Origin: Rubrivivax sp.
GTDB taxonomy: Bacteria; Pseudomonadota; Gammaproteobacteria; Burkholderiales; Burkholderiaceae_C
Assembly (NCBI GenBank): GCA_016790435.1
Contig: JAEUPE010000116.1
Location: 1 to 49,542, forward strand
Direction: 5' to 3'
Length of the DNA stretch: 49,542 nt
The notes beneath the pieces were generated by a model. It was not told where the DNA came from, made no database searches, and saw only the letters and a program-made list of their open reading frames with translations. This document shows positions 41,560-49,542 of the stretch, piece after piece (position 1 is the first letter of the stretch; every line of letters starts with the position of its first letter). A program made the position numbers and the translations under genes.

Positions 41560-43527
41560 TCATCGAGCGCCGGCCGTCTGCAGCAGCGTCTCGAAGATCG
41601 ACTGCGCGACCTGCAGCACCTTGGCCGCGGCCTGGTAGCTCTGCTGGTAGGCGATGAGCCGCGCCGCTTCCTCGTCGAGGTTGACGCCGGTGCGGCCGGC
41701 CAGGGCCTGCTCGCTCTGCGCCGAGACCGCCGAGCTCAGGTCCACGGCCGACCGCGTGCCCTGCACGCGAACTCCGACACGGGACATGGCCTGCGCGTAG
41801 GCATCGACCGGGTTCAGCCCGTCCACCAGCGGCTGGTCGCGCAACGCCAGCAGGGCCAGCGCATTGCCGTTGTTGGTCGTGATCGCGCCGGCCGGGGTCG
41901 GCTCCACGGTCAGGACGTCGCCGCTGCGCGGCGCCCCGGCCAGCTTCAGGCTGAAGCCGTTGATGTCGGTGGGCGGCTGCGGTACCGCGTTGCCGGCACT
42001 CCAGGTACCCGTGCCGCTGGCAACGAGCGCGTTGCTGCTGTCGAAGAGCTGCCAGGCATAGCCCCCGGCGTCGTCGGTGAAGGTGACGCGCGCAGTCGCG
42101 CCGGGCACGGGCAGGGGCGAGCTCGTCACCTGGAGCGACGCAACGGTGCCGGTACCGACGTTGCTCGCGCTGGCCAGCGCGATCAGCGGCGACGCCGCCG
42201 CCAGGTCGCGCGGGTCGTTCAGCAGCGCGGAGAAGTTGTTGGCCGCCCGTGCCACGGGCTGCAGCAGGAAACGGTCGCCCGGCGACGCCGCCGGCGGGCC
42301 GACATCGATGCGCATGCCGTCGACCACGTCGCCGCTGGCGATGCTGCGCACGAGGCCGTCGGACAGGCGGGTCAGCTGGTAGTTCCCGGGCGTCGCGAGG
42401 TCGGGCACGAGGTCATAGTCGCTCGCTTCCAGCGCCGAGGCGTCGGTCACCGTCAGCGCCACGGCCGTCAGCGGCACACCCGCGCCGTCACGGGCGTTGG
42501 CGGCGTGGGCGGTCGCCATCGGCGCCCCGATGCCGAACATTGCCGGGCCGGCCGTGCTGCCCAGCGGCGGCTGCAGCGTCAGGCCGAGCGCCTGCTGCTC
42601 GTTGACTGCGTGGCCAATGGCCGCAGCCATCTGGCCCACCAGGTTGCGCGCCTCGACGAGGTCTTCGTTCTGGAAGCGCAGCACGCCGGCGATGCTGCCG
42701 CCGCCGAGCAGCTGCGCCGAAAGCGGGCGAACGACACCGTTCTCGCGCAGCCCGATCGCCATGCGCATCGGGTCGCTCGGGTCGGTCGTCAGGGCCAGTT
42801 CAGCGGCGTCGGCGCCCAGGACGAGGCGCTGGCCGCCACCGATGAAGATGCCCATCGAGCCGTCTTCGGCCTCGATGCGCGTGACGCTGATCTTGTCGCT
42901 CAGCTGCGCGATGAGGCGGTCGCGCTCGTCGAGCAGGTCGTTGGGCGGCTGGCCGAGGCCCTTCATCGCGGCGATGCGCTGGTTGGCCTCGGCGATGGAC
43001 TTGGCGAGCGAGTTCACCTCGCTCGCCGCGGCGCGCAGGTCGGAGTTGACCCCTTGCTGCCGGTCGTCCAATGCCGCGCCGGCGGCAGAGAAGCGCGAGG
43101 CGAGGTCGCCGGCGCGCGCCAGCACCACCTGCCGCGTGCTCGCGTCGTAGGGTCGGTTCGAAAGGTCGAGCATCGAGTTGAGAAAGCTCGATGCCGCGTA
43201 GCCGAGCCCCTGCTCACCGGGCGGGAACACGTCTTCCAGCCGCTCGAGCTGCGTCAGCCGTGCCGCGTCGAGCGCGGCCAGCGAGCGCGCGCTGGCCGCC
43301 TCGCGCGTGAGGAAGGCATCGTGGGCCCGCACCACGCTGGTCACGTCCACGCCCTTGCCCATGTAGCCGGCGCCGGTGAACTGACCCTCGCTTGTCTCCA
43401 GCATCACCGACTGCCGCGAGTAGCCGGTCACGTTGGCGTTGGCGATGTTGTGGCCGGTGGCCTGCAGCGCCGCGTAGCTGGCGGTCAGGGCACGCATGCC
43501 CAGGGACATCAAGGCGCCGGCACTCAT
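41560..43527 (-). CDS. flgK: Flagellar hook-associated protein FlgK (HAP1)
   Basis: A 655-aa axial protein that joins the hook to FlgL. N-terminal rod/hook signature: MRALTASYAALQATGHNIANANVTGYSRQSVMLETSEGQF. C-terminal signature: GVNLDEEAARLIAYQQSYQAAAKVLQVAQSIFETLLQ. The conserved SSFLNSMLDLSNRPYD and PPNDLLDERDRLIAQLSDKISV segments of FlgK are present. The ATG at 43527 has GGAGATC upstream. The middle (about 330-560) is the variable outer domain. It lies 109 bp after flgJ, and that gap contains a 30-bp tandem repeat. Confidence 0.95.
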   Translation of the reverse strand: MSAGALMSLGMRALTASYAALQATGHNIANANVTGYSRQSVMLETSEGQFTGAGYMGKGVDVTSVVRAHDAFLTREAASARSLAALDAARLTQLERLEDVFPPGEQGLGYAASSFLNSMLDLSNRPYDASTRQVVLARAGDLASRFSAAGAALDDRQQGVNSDLRAAASEVNSLAKSIAEANQRIAAMKGLGQPPNDLLDERDRLIAQLSDKISVTRIEAEDGSMGIFIGGGQRLVLGADAAELALTTDPSDPMRMAIGLRENGVVRPLSAQLLGGGSIAGVLRFQNEDLVEARNLVGQMAAAIGHAVNEQQALGLTLQPPLGSTAGPAMFGIGAPMATAHAANARDGAGVPLTAVALTVTDASALEASDYDLVPDLATPGNYQLTRLSDGLVRSIASGDVVDGMRIDVGPPAASPGDRFLLQPVARAANNFSALLNDPRDLAAASPLIALASASNVGTGTVASLQVTSSPLPVPGATARVTFTDDAGGYAWQLFDSSNALVASGTGTWSAGNAVPQPPTDINGFSLKLAGAPRSGDVLTVEPTPAGAITTNNGNALALLALRDQPLVDGLNPVDAYAQAMSRVGVRVQGTRSAVDLSSAVSAQSEQALAGRTGVNLDEEAARLIAYQQSYQAAAKVLQVAQSIFETLLQTAGAR

Positions 43528-43550
43528 GGGCGGATCTCCTGTGGGCTCAC

Positions 43551-43660
43551 GCGGTCGGGCTGCCTGGTTGCGGTCTTCACGCGGCCAGGCTGCGCTGCAG
43601 CGAACATCACGTGGTCAGGCTGCGCTGCAGCGAACATCACGTGGTCAGGCTGCGCTGCAG
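43551..43660. repeat. 30-bp tandem repeat at the flgJ 3' end
   Basis: Units of exactly 30 bp: 43551-43580 (degenerate), 43581-43610 and 43611-43640 (almost identical, 3 differences) and a partial unit 43641-43660. The unit contains GTCAGGCTGCGCTGCAGC. The last full unit and the partial one run into flgJ and encode its final LQRSLTT and stop, so the array looks like stepwise duplication of the flgJ end into the flgJ-flgK gap. Confidence 0.85.
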
Positions 43661-44542
43661 CCTGAGGGTGGTATTGATCACGCGCGTTAGCTTGTCGGCA
43701 TACGCGGGATCGGTGGCATAGCCGGCGCGCTGCAGGCCCTGCGCAAAGGCCACGGCGCCGCCCTGACCTTGCAGTGTGCCCTTGGCGGCGCGCGAGGCGA
43801 TGCCGGCGTAGCGCGGGCTGTCCTGCATCAACTTGCCATAGTCGGCGAACGACTCGGCGTAGCTCGAGTAGGCGCGAAACCGGGCCACCACCTTCTGCGG
43901 CTGGCCGTTCACGTACTCGGTGGTCGTGATCTCGGCCACCGGGCCTTTCCAGTTCGCCCCGGCCTTGATGCCGAACAGGTTGTAGGAGGGGCTGCCGTCG
44001 GCGTGGCGGATCTCCTTGCGGCCCCAGCCCGTCTCGAGCGCGGCCTGCGAGATCATGAAGGTGGCGGGAATACCGGTCTTCGCCTCGGCGGCGCGTGCGG
44101 CATCCTGGTGCTGATCGACGAAACCGGCGGCGCCCTTCTGCGGCACGCGCGTCGGGCGGGCGTCGAGCGGCGCGACGGTGTTGTTGGCACTGCCCGTGGC
44201 AGGGATCGGCCCGGGCGTGAGCCCCATCTGGCGCTCGAGGTGGCGCGTGATGGCCTCGTGCAGACCGCCGGGCAGGCCGGCCAGTTGCTGCGAATACTGC
44301 TGGTCCAGCATCTCGGTGCCCATGGTGCCCGAAGCACCCCCCAGGCTTTCCGCGCTGGCCAGGGTGGTGGCGCGCATGCTCTTCATGAGCTCGTTCATGA
44401 AGAGGGCCTCGAACTGCTTGGCGGCCTGCCGCACGGCGGCCTTGGGGTCGGTTGCCGCCTTGCTGCGCAGCGCGTCGAGGCCCCGCACGTCGGTGGCCAG
44501 GGCGGAGGGCAACGCCGTTCCGGCGCCGTAGACACCGGGCAT
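43637..44542 (-). CDS. flgJ: Flagellar rod assembly protein/muramidase FlgJ
   Basis: A 301-aa bifunctional protein. The N-terminal rod-capping domain (about 30-100: AAVRQAAKQFEALFMNELMKSMRATTLA, TEMLDQQYSQQLAGLPGGL) is followed by a linker and a C-terminal glucosaminidase domain (about 140-295). The catalytic Glu170 lies in ISQAALETGWGRKEI, and SYNLFGIKAG, FRAYSSYAESFADY and YATDPAYADKL are conserved. It cuts peptidoglycan so the rod can pass. The start is one base after the flgI stop. The last codons form part of the 30-bp tandem repeat. Confidence 0.95.
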   Translation of the reverse strand: MPGVYGAGTALPSALATDVRGLDALRSKAATDPKAAVRQAAKQFEALFMNELMKSMRATTLASAESLGGASGTMGTEMLDQQYSQQLAGLPGGLHEAITRHLERQMGLTPGPIPATGSANNTVAPLDARPTRVPQKGAAGFVDQHQDAARAAEAKTGIPATFMISQAALETGWGRKEIRHADGSPSYNLFGIKAGANWKGPVAEITTTEYVNGQPQKVVARFRAYSSYAESFADYGKLMQDSPRYAGIASRAAKGTLQGQGGAVAFAQGLQRAGYATDPAYADKLTRVINTTLRLQRSLTT

Positions 44543-44543
44543 G

Positions 44544-45839
44544 TCAGATCACCTCGATCTCGGCGTTGAGCGCGCCGGACGTCTTCATCGCCTGCAGGAT
44601 GGCCAGCAGGTCCAGCGGCGTGGCACCGAGCGCCGAGAGCGCCTTCACGACATCGGTGAGCTTGGCGCCGGCGCCCATCTGGATCAAGGAGCCGGGGTGT
44701 TGGACCACGGAGATGTCGGTGCGGTCGCGGGACACCGTCTGCCCGCCAGAAAGCGGTGTTGGCTGGCTCACCACAGGGGTGTTGGTGATCGTGACCGAGA
44801 GGTTGCCGTGCGCCACGGCACAGGCCGCGAGCGTCACGGCCTCGTTCATGACGATGGAGCCGGTGCGCGCGTTCAGGACGATGCGTGCTGCCGGCCGCGC
44901 CAGCGAGATCGGCAGGTTCTCGATGTCGGCGAGGAAGCCCACGCGCTCGTCGCCACGCGGCGCCTTGACGCGGATGGTGCGGCCATCCAGGGCGCTGGCC
45001 GTGCCGGCGCCCTTGGCCGCGTTGATGGCATCGGCCACGGCGCGGGCGGTAGCGAAGTCGCTGGCGTTCAGGCCCAGTTGCAAGGTCTCGCCATCCATCA
45101 GCGGCGTGGGGACGGAGCGCTCGACCGTGGCACCCTCGGGCACGCGGCCGGCCGAGAGATGGTTGATCTGCACCTTGCTGCCTCCGGCCGAGGCGCCGGC
45201 ACCGCCGACGATGAGGTTGCCCTGCGCCAGCGCATAGATCTGCCCGTCGGCGCCCTTCAGCGGCGTGGCGATGAGCGTGCCGCCACGCAGGCTCTTGGCG
45301 TTGCCCACGGAGGAGACGTTGACATCGATGTTCTGGCCCGGTGTCGCGAAGGCCGGCAGCTGCGCCGTGACGAGCACCGCCGCCACGTTGCGCAACTGCA
45401 TGCTGGTGCCGGCTGGCACCGTGATGCCCAGTTGCTGCAGCATCGCCTGCAGGCTCTGCGTCGTGAAGGGAGTCTGCGTCGTCTGGTCGCCCGTGCCATC
45501 GAGGCCGACGACGAGGCCATAGCCCACCAGCTGGTTGCTGCGCACGCCCTGGACGGCCGCCACCTCCTTGATGCGACGCGCGCTGCCGGCGGAGACGGAG
45601 GCGGTCTGGGCCACCGCGGGTGCCGCCACCTTCTGCGCGCGAGCGTCCACCGGCCACCACAACGCCGCGGTGGCGGCGATGAAGGCCAAGGCCAGCAGCA
45701 CCCGAAGCCCGCGCTCGGCCAGCGCCTGCCAGGCGCCCAGGAGCTCGCCGTCCGCGCCCGAGCAGACGAGCTCCAGCAGGCTGTCCTCGGCATCGGCTTC
45801 GATGCCGTCGAATTCGAACTCGCTCGCGAGGCTGGCCAT
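44544..45839 (-). CDS. flgI: Flagellar P-ring protein FlgI
   Basis: 431 aa from ATG 45839. The core is typical Flg[89 protein letters not shown], and the C-terminal [31 protein letters not shown]. It forms the periplasmic ring around the rod. Odd: the hydrophobic signal ([18 protein letters not shown]...DARAQ) begins only at about residue 46, after an acidic extension ([18 protein letters not shown]). A later GTG in this stretch would give a signal peptide without a basic start, so the true start is unclear. Confidence 0.92.
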   Translation of the reverse strand: MASLASEFEFDGIEADAEDSLLELVCSGADGELLGAWQALAERGLRVLLALAFIAATAALWWPVDARAQKVAAPAVAQTASVSAGSARRIKEVAAVQGVRSNQLVGYGLVVGLDGTGDQTTQTPFTTQSLQAMLQQLGITVPAGTSMQLRNVAAVLVTAQLPAFATPGQNIDVNVSSVGNAKSLRGGTLIATPLKGADGQIYALAQGNLIVGGAGASAGGSKVQINHLSAGRVPEGATVERSVPTPLMDGETLQLGLNASDFATARAVADAINAAKGAGTASALDGRTIRVKAPRGDERVGFLADIENLPISLARPAARIVLNARTGSIVMNEAVTLAACAVAHGNLSVTITNTPVVSQPTPLSGGQTVSRDRTDISVVQHPGSLIQMGAGAKLTDVVKALSALGATPLDLLAILQAMKTSGALNAEIEVI

Positions 45840-45849
45840 GGCGCAGTCC

Positions 45850-46536
45850 TCAGAACGGAAGGAGCGAGAGGAAGACGCGGCCGAGCCAGCCCATCGCCTG
45901 GGCCTCGGCCTGCGCGCCACGGCCGCGCTGCTCGAGCCGCACGTTGGCGATGTGCGCGCTCTGCACGAGGTTGCCCGGCTGGATGGCGCGCGGGTCGACC
46001 TGGCCGGAGAAGCGCAGCACGTCGACGTTCTGGTTCACGCCGATCTGCTTCTCGCCGGCGATCAGCAGGTGCCCGTTGGGCAGCACGCCGCGCACGACCA
46101 CGGTGATGGTGCCGCTGAAGTCGTTGCTGTTCTCCACCGCGCCCTTGCCCTCGAAAGTGTTGCTCGAGTTGCCGGCCGCTCCGGCGCGCGAGAACGAGTT
46201 CGGCGCGATGCCCGGAAGCGCCGTGACGCCGGCGGCGACGCTGCCGCTCTTGTCGATGCTGCTGGTGCTCTTCTGCACCGCCGTGACCTTCTCGACGATC
46301 TGCACGACGAGCGTGTCGCCGACCAGCCGGGCGCGGTGGTCCTCGAAGAGCGGCCGGTAGTTGGTGGCCTTGAAGATGGAGCCGCCGGCGGCGCTCAGCG
46401 GCGGCGGCGCTTCGGGCACCGGCGGCGCGGTCTCGGCGACCTCGACGGTGGGGCCGAGAAAGACGCAGCCCTGCAATGCCAGCAGGGCGCAGGCACCAAC
46501 GAAAGCGGTGAAGACGGTGAGCAGGAAGCGGGTCAT
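45850..46536 (-). CDS. flgH: Flagellar L-ring lipoprotein FlgH
   Basis: A 228-aa lipoprotein with signal [24 protein letters not shown] and lipobox LQGC (Cys24). The family segments [70 protein letters not shown] and [29 protein letters not shown] are intact. It builds the outer-membrane ring that lets the rod through. It sits 40 bp after flgG and 10 bp before flgI. Confidence 0.95.
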   Translation of the reverse strand: MTRFLLTVFTAFVGACALLALQGCVFLGPTVEVAETAPPVPEAPPPLSAAGGSIFKATNYRPLFEDHRARLVGDTLVVQIVEKVTAVQKSTSSIDKSGSVAAGVTALPGIAPNSFSRAGAAGNSSNTFEGKGAVENSNDFSGTITVVVRGVLPNGHLLIAGEKQIGVNQNVDVLRFSGQVDPRAIQPGNLVQSAHIANVRLEQRGRGAQAEAQAMGWLGRVFLSLLPF

Positions 46537-46576
46537 CGGTTTCGGCCGGGAACGTGGCAGGCGTGGGCGATTCGGG

Positions 46577-47359
46577 TCAGACCTGGCTCAGACGCTGCAG
46601 CATCTGGTCACTCGTCTGGATGGCCTTGGAGTTGAGCTCGTAGGCGCGTTGCGTGGCGATCATCGTCACCAGCTCCTCGACGACATTGACGTTGCTGCCC
46701 TCGAGGAAGCCCTGCTGCACGGCGCCCAGGCCATTGCTGTTGGCCGCGCCCGCGGTGGCGGTGCCCGAGGCGGCGGTCTCGGCGAAGACGTTGCCGCCGC
46801 GCGGGTCGAGGCCGGCCGGATTGATGAAGTTGGCGAGCTGGATCTGGCCGATGGCCTGCGCCTGCACCTGGCCCGGAATGGTCGCGGAGACCGTGCCGTC
46901 GGCGCTGATGGTGATGGCCGTGGCAGTGGCCGGCACGGTCAGGCCCGGCTGCAGGGCGTAGCCGGCATTGGTGACGATCTGCCCCGCCGCGTCGACCTGG
47001 AAGGCACCGTCGCGCGTGTAGCCGGTGGTGCCGTCGGGCAACTGCACCTGGAAGAAGCCCGAGCCCTTGATGGCCAGGTCGAGGTTGTTGCCGGTGCCCG
47101 TGAGCGCACCCTGGCTGAAGTTGCGCGTGCTCGCGGCGGCGCGCACGCCCAGGCCCACCTGCAGACCCGTGGGCAGCTGGCTCTGCTCGCTCGTGGACGA
47201 ACCCGCGGGACGCAGGTTCTGGTACATCAGGTCTTCGAAGACGATGCCGCCGCGCTTGAAGCCGTTGGTGCCGACGTTGGCCAGGTTGTGCGCCACGGAG
47301 TCCAGCTTGGTCTGCTGGCCTTCCATGCCGGTCTTGGCGATCCAGAGGGAGCGGAGCAT
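46577..47359 (-). CDS. flgG: Flagellar distal rod protein FlgG
   Basis: A 260-aa axial protein. N-terminal rod signature: MLRSLWIAKTGMEGQQTKLDSVAHNLANVGTNGFKRG. C-terminal signature: EELVTMIATQRAYELNSKAIQTSDQMLQRLSQV. The FlgG-specific QGALTGTGNNLDLAIKGSGFFQVQLPDGTTGYTRDGAF stretch is present. The length matches E. coli FlgG (260). It polymerises on the proximal rod. A 166-bp gap to flgF, unusually long for this operon, shows small GC-rich inverted repeats but no gene. Confidence 0.96.
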   Translation of the reverse strand: MLRSLWIAKTGMEGQQTKLDSVAHNLANVGTNGFKRGGIVFEDLMYQNLRPAGSSTSEQSQLPTGLQVGLGVRAAASTRNFSQGALTGTGNNLDLAIKGSGFFQVQLPDGTTGYTRDGAFQVDAAGQIVTNAGYALQPGLTVPATATAITISADGTVSATIPGQVQAQAIGQIQLANFINPAGLDPRGGNVFAETAASGTATAGAANSNGLGAVQQGFLEGSNVNVVEELVTMIATQRAYELNSKAIQTSDQMLQRLSQV

Positions 47360-47525
47360 CGGGGGCCTTCGGTGATGACAGCGGGGGTGGCGTCATCTTG
47401 GCCCGGGGAGCCCTTGGGGGAGCCCTCGAATAGGGCCGGTTGGAGGGCCCTTTACCGGGGCCTCGCAGGGCGGGAGCCCGGCCGATGCCTTGCCGTCGCG
47501 GCGAAGCGAGACGGCAGCAGTGCTT

Positions 47526-48260
47526 CTACTGCGGCGCGAGAAGCTTAGTCGCACCCTGCTCGCGCTGCTCGGCACCTTGCAGCACCTTCATCTGCTGCTC
47601 GAACTGGCGCGCCGCGGCGATCATCGCAACCATCGTCTCCACGGCGCTGACGTTGCTGCCCTCCAGCGCGCCACTTTGCAGGCGCGCGGTCGGGTCGACC
47701 GGCAGGTCGCCGGCGTCGGGGCCGCCGACGCGGAAGAGTCCGTCCGCGCCGCGCTCGAGCGGCGTCTCGGGCGTGACGAGCTTCAGCCGCCCCACCGGCG
47801 TCGGCCGGCCATTCGCGGTGGTCGCAGTGATGGTGCCGTCGCTTGCCACCTCGAGAGTCGCGCCCGCGGGCACGGCGATCGGCCCGCCGTCGCCCAGCAC
47901 GGGCAGGCCGGAGGGCGTGACGAGCTGACCCTCGGCACTGACCTGCAGCGCACCGGCGCGCGTGTAGGCCTCGGTGCCCTCAAGCGACTGCACGGCCAGC
48001 CACGCCCTGCCCTGCGGCGCCACGTCGAGTGCGCGGCCGGTGGTCTGCAGCGGCCCGGCGCGGTCGTCGTAGCCGACGGTCGATTCCAGCGCATAGACGC
48101 GCGTACTGGCGCCGTCGCCGCGCACCGGCACGGCCCGGAAGGCCTGCATCTCCGCGCGGAAGCCCGTGGTCGAGGCATTGGCCAGGTTGTGCGCCAGCAC
48201 GTCCTGGCGCTGCATGGTGGCCTTGGCACCGGCCATGGCCAGGTAGATGAGGCGGTCCAT
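47526..48260 (-). CDS. flgF: Flagellar proximal rod protein FlgF
   Basis: A 244-aa axial protein starting MDRLIYLAMAGAKATMQRQDVLAHNLANASTTGFRAE, with a C-terminal helix ALEGSNVSAVETMVAMIAAARQFEQQMKVLQGAEQREQGA. It resembles FlgG in outline but has the FlgF-type start MDR-LIYLAM and the YTRAGALQVSAEGQLVTPSGLPVLGDGG segment. The length agrees with E. coli FlgF (251). It forms part of the rod and lies 38 bp after flgE. Confidence 0.95.
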   Translation of the reverse strand: MDRLIYLAMAGAKATMQRQDVLAHNLANASTTGFRAEMQAFRAVPVRGDGASTRVYALESTVGYDDRAGPLQTTGRALDVAPQGRAWLAVQSLEGTEAYTRAGALQVSAEGQLVTPSGLPVLGDGGPIAVPAGATLEVASDGTITATTANGRPTPVGRLKLVTPETPLERGADGLFRVGGPDAGDLPVDPTARLQSGALEGSNVSAVETMVAMIAAARQFEQQMKVLQGAEQREQGATKLLAPQ

Positions 48261-48298
48261 GCGCTAGCGCCTCGTGGTCATTGCCGCGGGAACGGCGA

Positions 48299-49542
48299 TC
48301 AGCGCAGGTTGACCAGGGTCTGCAGGACCTGGTCTTCCGTCTTGATCGTCTGCGCGTTCGCCTGATAGATGCGTTGCGCCGTGATCATGTTCACCAGTTC
48401 GGAGGTGAGGTCGATGTTCGGTTCCTCGAGCGCGCCGGCCTGCAGCACGCCGATGTTGCCGTCGCCGGGCACGCCGCCCACCGGGTCGCCGGAGACGTAG
48501 GTGCGGATCCAGCCGTTGTCACCCATCGGCTGCAGGCCTTGCGGGTTGCGGAAGTTCGCCAGTTCGACCTGGCCCGCCGGGCGCGACTGCCCGTTCGAGT
48601 AGCGGGCCATCACGATGCCGTTGCCCTCCACCGCGATGGCGGTCAACTGGCCGGCGGCGAAGCCGTCCTGGGCGAGGTCGGTGACGCCGAAAGGCGAGCC
48701 GAACTGGGTCGAAGAGGTGACGTCGAACATGACACCGAGGATGGGCTGCGTCACGGCCCCGGCGCTGTTGGTGGTGGTCGGCACGTCGAAGGCGACGGGG
48801 CCGGTCGGCGCAGTGGGCGCGCTGCCGTCGGGGGCGAAGGTGATGGTCGTGATGGGTGCCGGCGCGCCGGCGGTGCCGGCCACGGTGGCGCCGTTGGCGG
48901 TGGCGTAGACGTCCCACACGCCATCGGCCGTCTTCTGGAAGAAGTAGGTCAGCGAGACCGGGTTGCCGAGCGTGTCGTACACGGCCAGCGAGGTGGCGCT
49001 GTTGTAGGTGTCGGCGTCGTTGAAATCGATGAACGGCGCCGCCGCAGGCTGCGTCACGCCCTGGCGCGCATCGAGGTTCATCTCGAGGTCGATCTCGGTC
49101 GTCGGCTGGGGTGCGACGCCGGCGGTGGGCAGCTGCAGCGCCACCGCCTGCCCGGGCTGGATGGCGCCGAGCGCGTTGGCGGCATAGCCCATCAGGCGCA
49201 GTCCGGCGTTGTTCACGACGTAGCCGTCGCGGTCGAGCTTGAACTGGCCGTTGCGCGAGTAGGTGATGGGGCTGACGCCGTCGGTCAGCTGGAAGAAGCC
49301 GGCGCCGTTGATGGCGAGGTCCATCGGGTTTTCGGTCGTGCGGATGTTGCCTTGTGTGAACTGCTGCGACACGGCGGCGAGGTTGGTGCCGATGCCGATG
49401 CCGCTGCTGCCGGCGCCGTTGAGGGACATTGCGAACATGTCGCTGAACTCGGCACGCGAGACCTTGGCGCCGAAGGTGTTGGCGTTGGCGATGTTGTTGC
49501 CGATCACGCTCAGGTTCTTGCTGGTCGCGTTCAGTCCGGAGA
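48299..49542 (-). CDS. flgE: Flagellar hook protein FlgE (5' end outside the window)
   Basis: About 414 aa are visible; the frame continues beyond base 49542, where only the first few codons should be missing. The N-terminal signature SGLNATSKNLSVIGNNIANANTFGAKVSRAEFSDMF, the middle YTRNGQ-type stretch (SPITYSRNGQFKLDRDGYVVNNAGLRLMGYA) and the C-terminal signature EEPNIDLTSELVNMITAQRIYQANAQTIKTEDQVLQTLVNLR identify the hook subunit. The open frame from a GTG at 49507 is internal and not the start. Confidence 0.95.
   Translation of the reverse strand, partial: SGLNATSKNLSVIGNNIANANTFGAKVSRAEFSDMFAMSLNGAGSSGIGIGTNLAAVSQQFTQGNIRTTENPMDLAINGAGFFQLTDGVSPITYSRNGQFKLDRDGYVVNNAGLRLMGYAANALGAIQPGQAVALQLPTAGVAPQPTTEIDLEMNLDARQGVTQPAAAPFIDFNDADTYNSATSLAVYDTLGNPVSLTYFFQKTADGVWDVYATANGATVAGTAGAPAPITTITFAPDGSAPTAPTGPVAFDVPTTTNSAGAVTQPILGVMFDVTSSTQFGSPFGVTDLAQDGFAAGQLTAIAVEGNGIVMARYSNGQSRPAGQVELANFRNPQGLQPMGDNGWIRTYVSGDPVGGVPGDGNIGVLQAGALEEPNIDLTSELVNMITAQRIYQANAQTIKTEDQVLQTLVNLR

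Noticed and set aside
43551-43660. CRISPR-like array
   Set aside because: The 30-bp units are directly adjacent without spacers and derive from the flgJ 3' end.
47360-47525. Small gene or promoter between flgG and flgF
   Set aside because: No open frame with a ribosome binding site and no promoter motif; only GC-rich inverted repeats.

Overview
The window is very GC-rich (roughly 70% or more by eye), densely packed chromosomal DNA. Its protein families point to a flagellated betaproteobacterium of the Burkholderiales: a BPSS1780-type membrane protein, a flgEFGHIJKL operon with a bifunctional FlgJ, many cyclic-di-GMP and PAS signalling proteins, and an Aromatoleum-like tungsten aldehyde oxidoreductase. 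No insertion sequence, prophage or CRISPR array is visible.

Left third (1-19100), a tungsten enzyme neighbourhood. At the edge lies the C-terminal part of an AcoR-like sigma-54-type regulator that lacks the GAFTGA loop. Then come a MoxR/RavA AAA+ ATPase, a ViaA-like VWA protein and a DUF364 protein in one operon; a small membrane protein; a CRP/FNR-family regulator; a BTAD-type regulator; and two small proteins of unknown function on the opposite strand. A tungstate-type ABC transporter (tupBCA) follows, preceded by a palindrome that could be an oxyanion-responsive operator. Next is the oxidoreductase operon: a 16-Cys ferredoxin-like subunit, the tungsten-cofactor catalytic subunit and an FAD/NAD subunit, followed by a MoaD-like sulfur carrier and a 100-aa protein of unknown function. 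A TonB-dependent receptor on the other strand and a MoeB-like adenylyltransferase close the region. Read together, these genes cover metal uptake, cofactor sulfur chemistry, the enzyme and a plausible AAA+/VWA maturation factor.

Middle (19100-28200), mostly housekeeping and unlinked genes: a SapC-like protein coupled to a CNNM/CBS transporter, apaH, tRNA-Ser(UGA), a large exported protein of unknown function, a BPSS1780-type membrane protein, an exported lipoprotein resembling intradiol dioxygenases, and an OmpR/EnvZ-type two-component pair.

Right third (28200-49542), signalling and motility. It holds a conserved protein of unknown function, a GGDEF protein, an HPt protein with a receiver-PAS-GGDEF-EAL protein, a membrane histidine kinase on the plus strand, a 1.2-kilo-residue multi-PAS HWE/HisKA_2-type kinase with an ANTAR-like response regulator, and an HDOD protein. 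These sit directly downstream of the flagellar genes flgE (cut by the window edge), flgF, flgG, flgH, flgI, flgJ, flgK and flgL, all on the minus strand.
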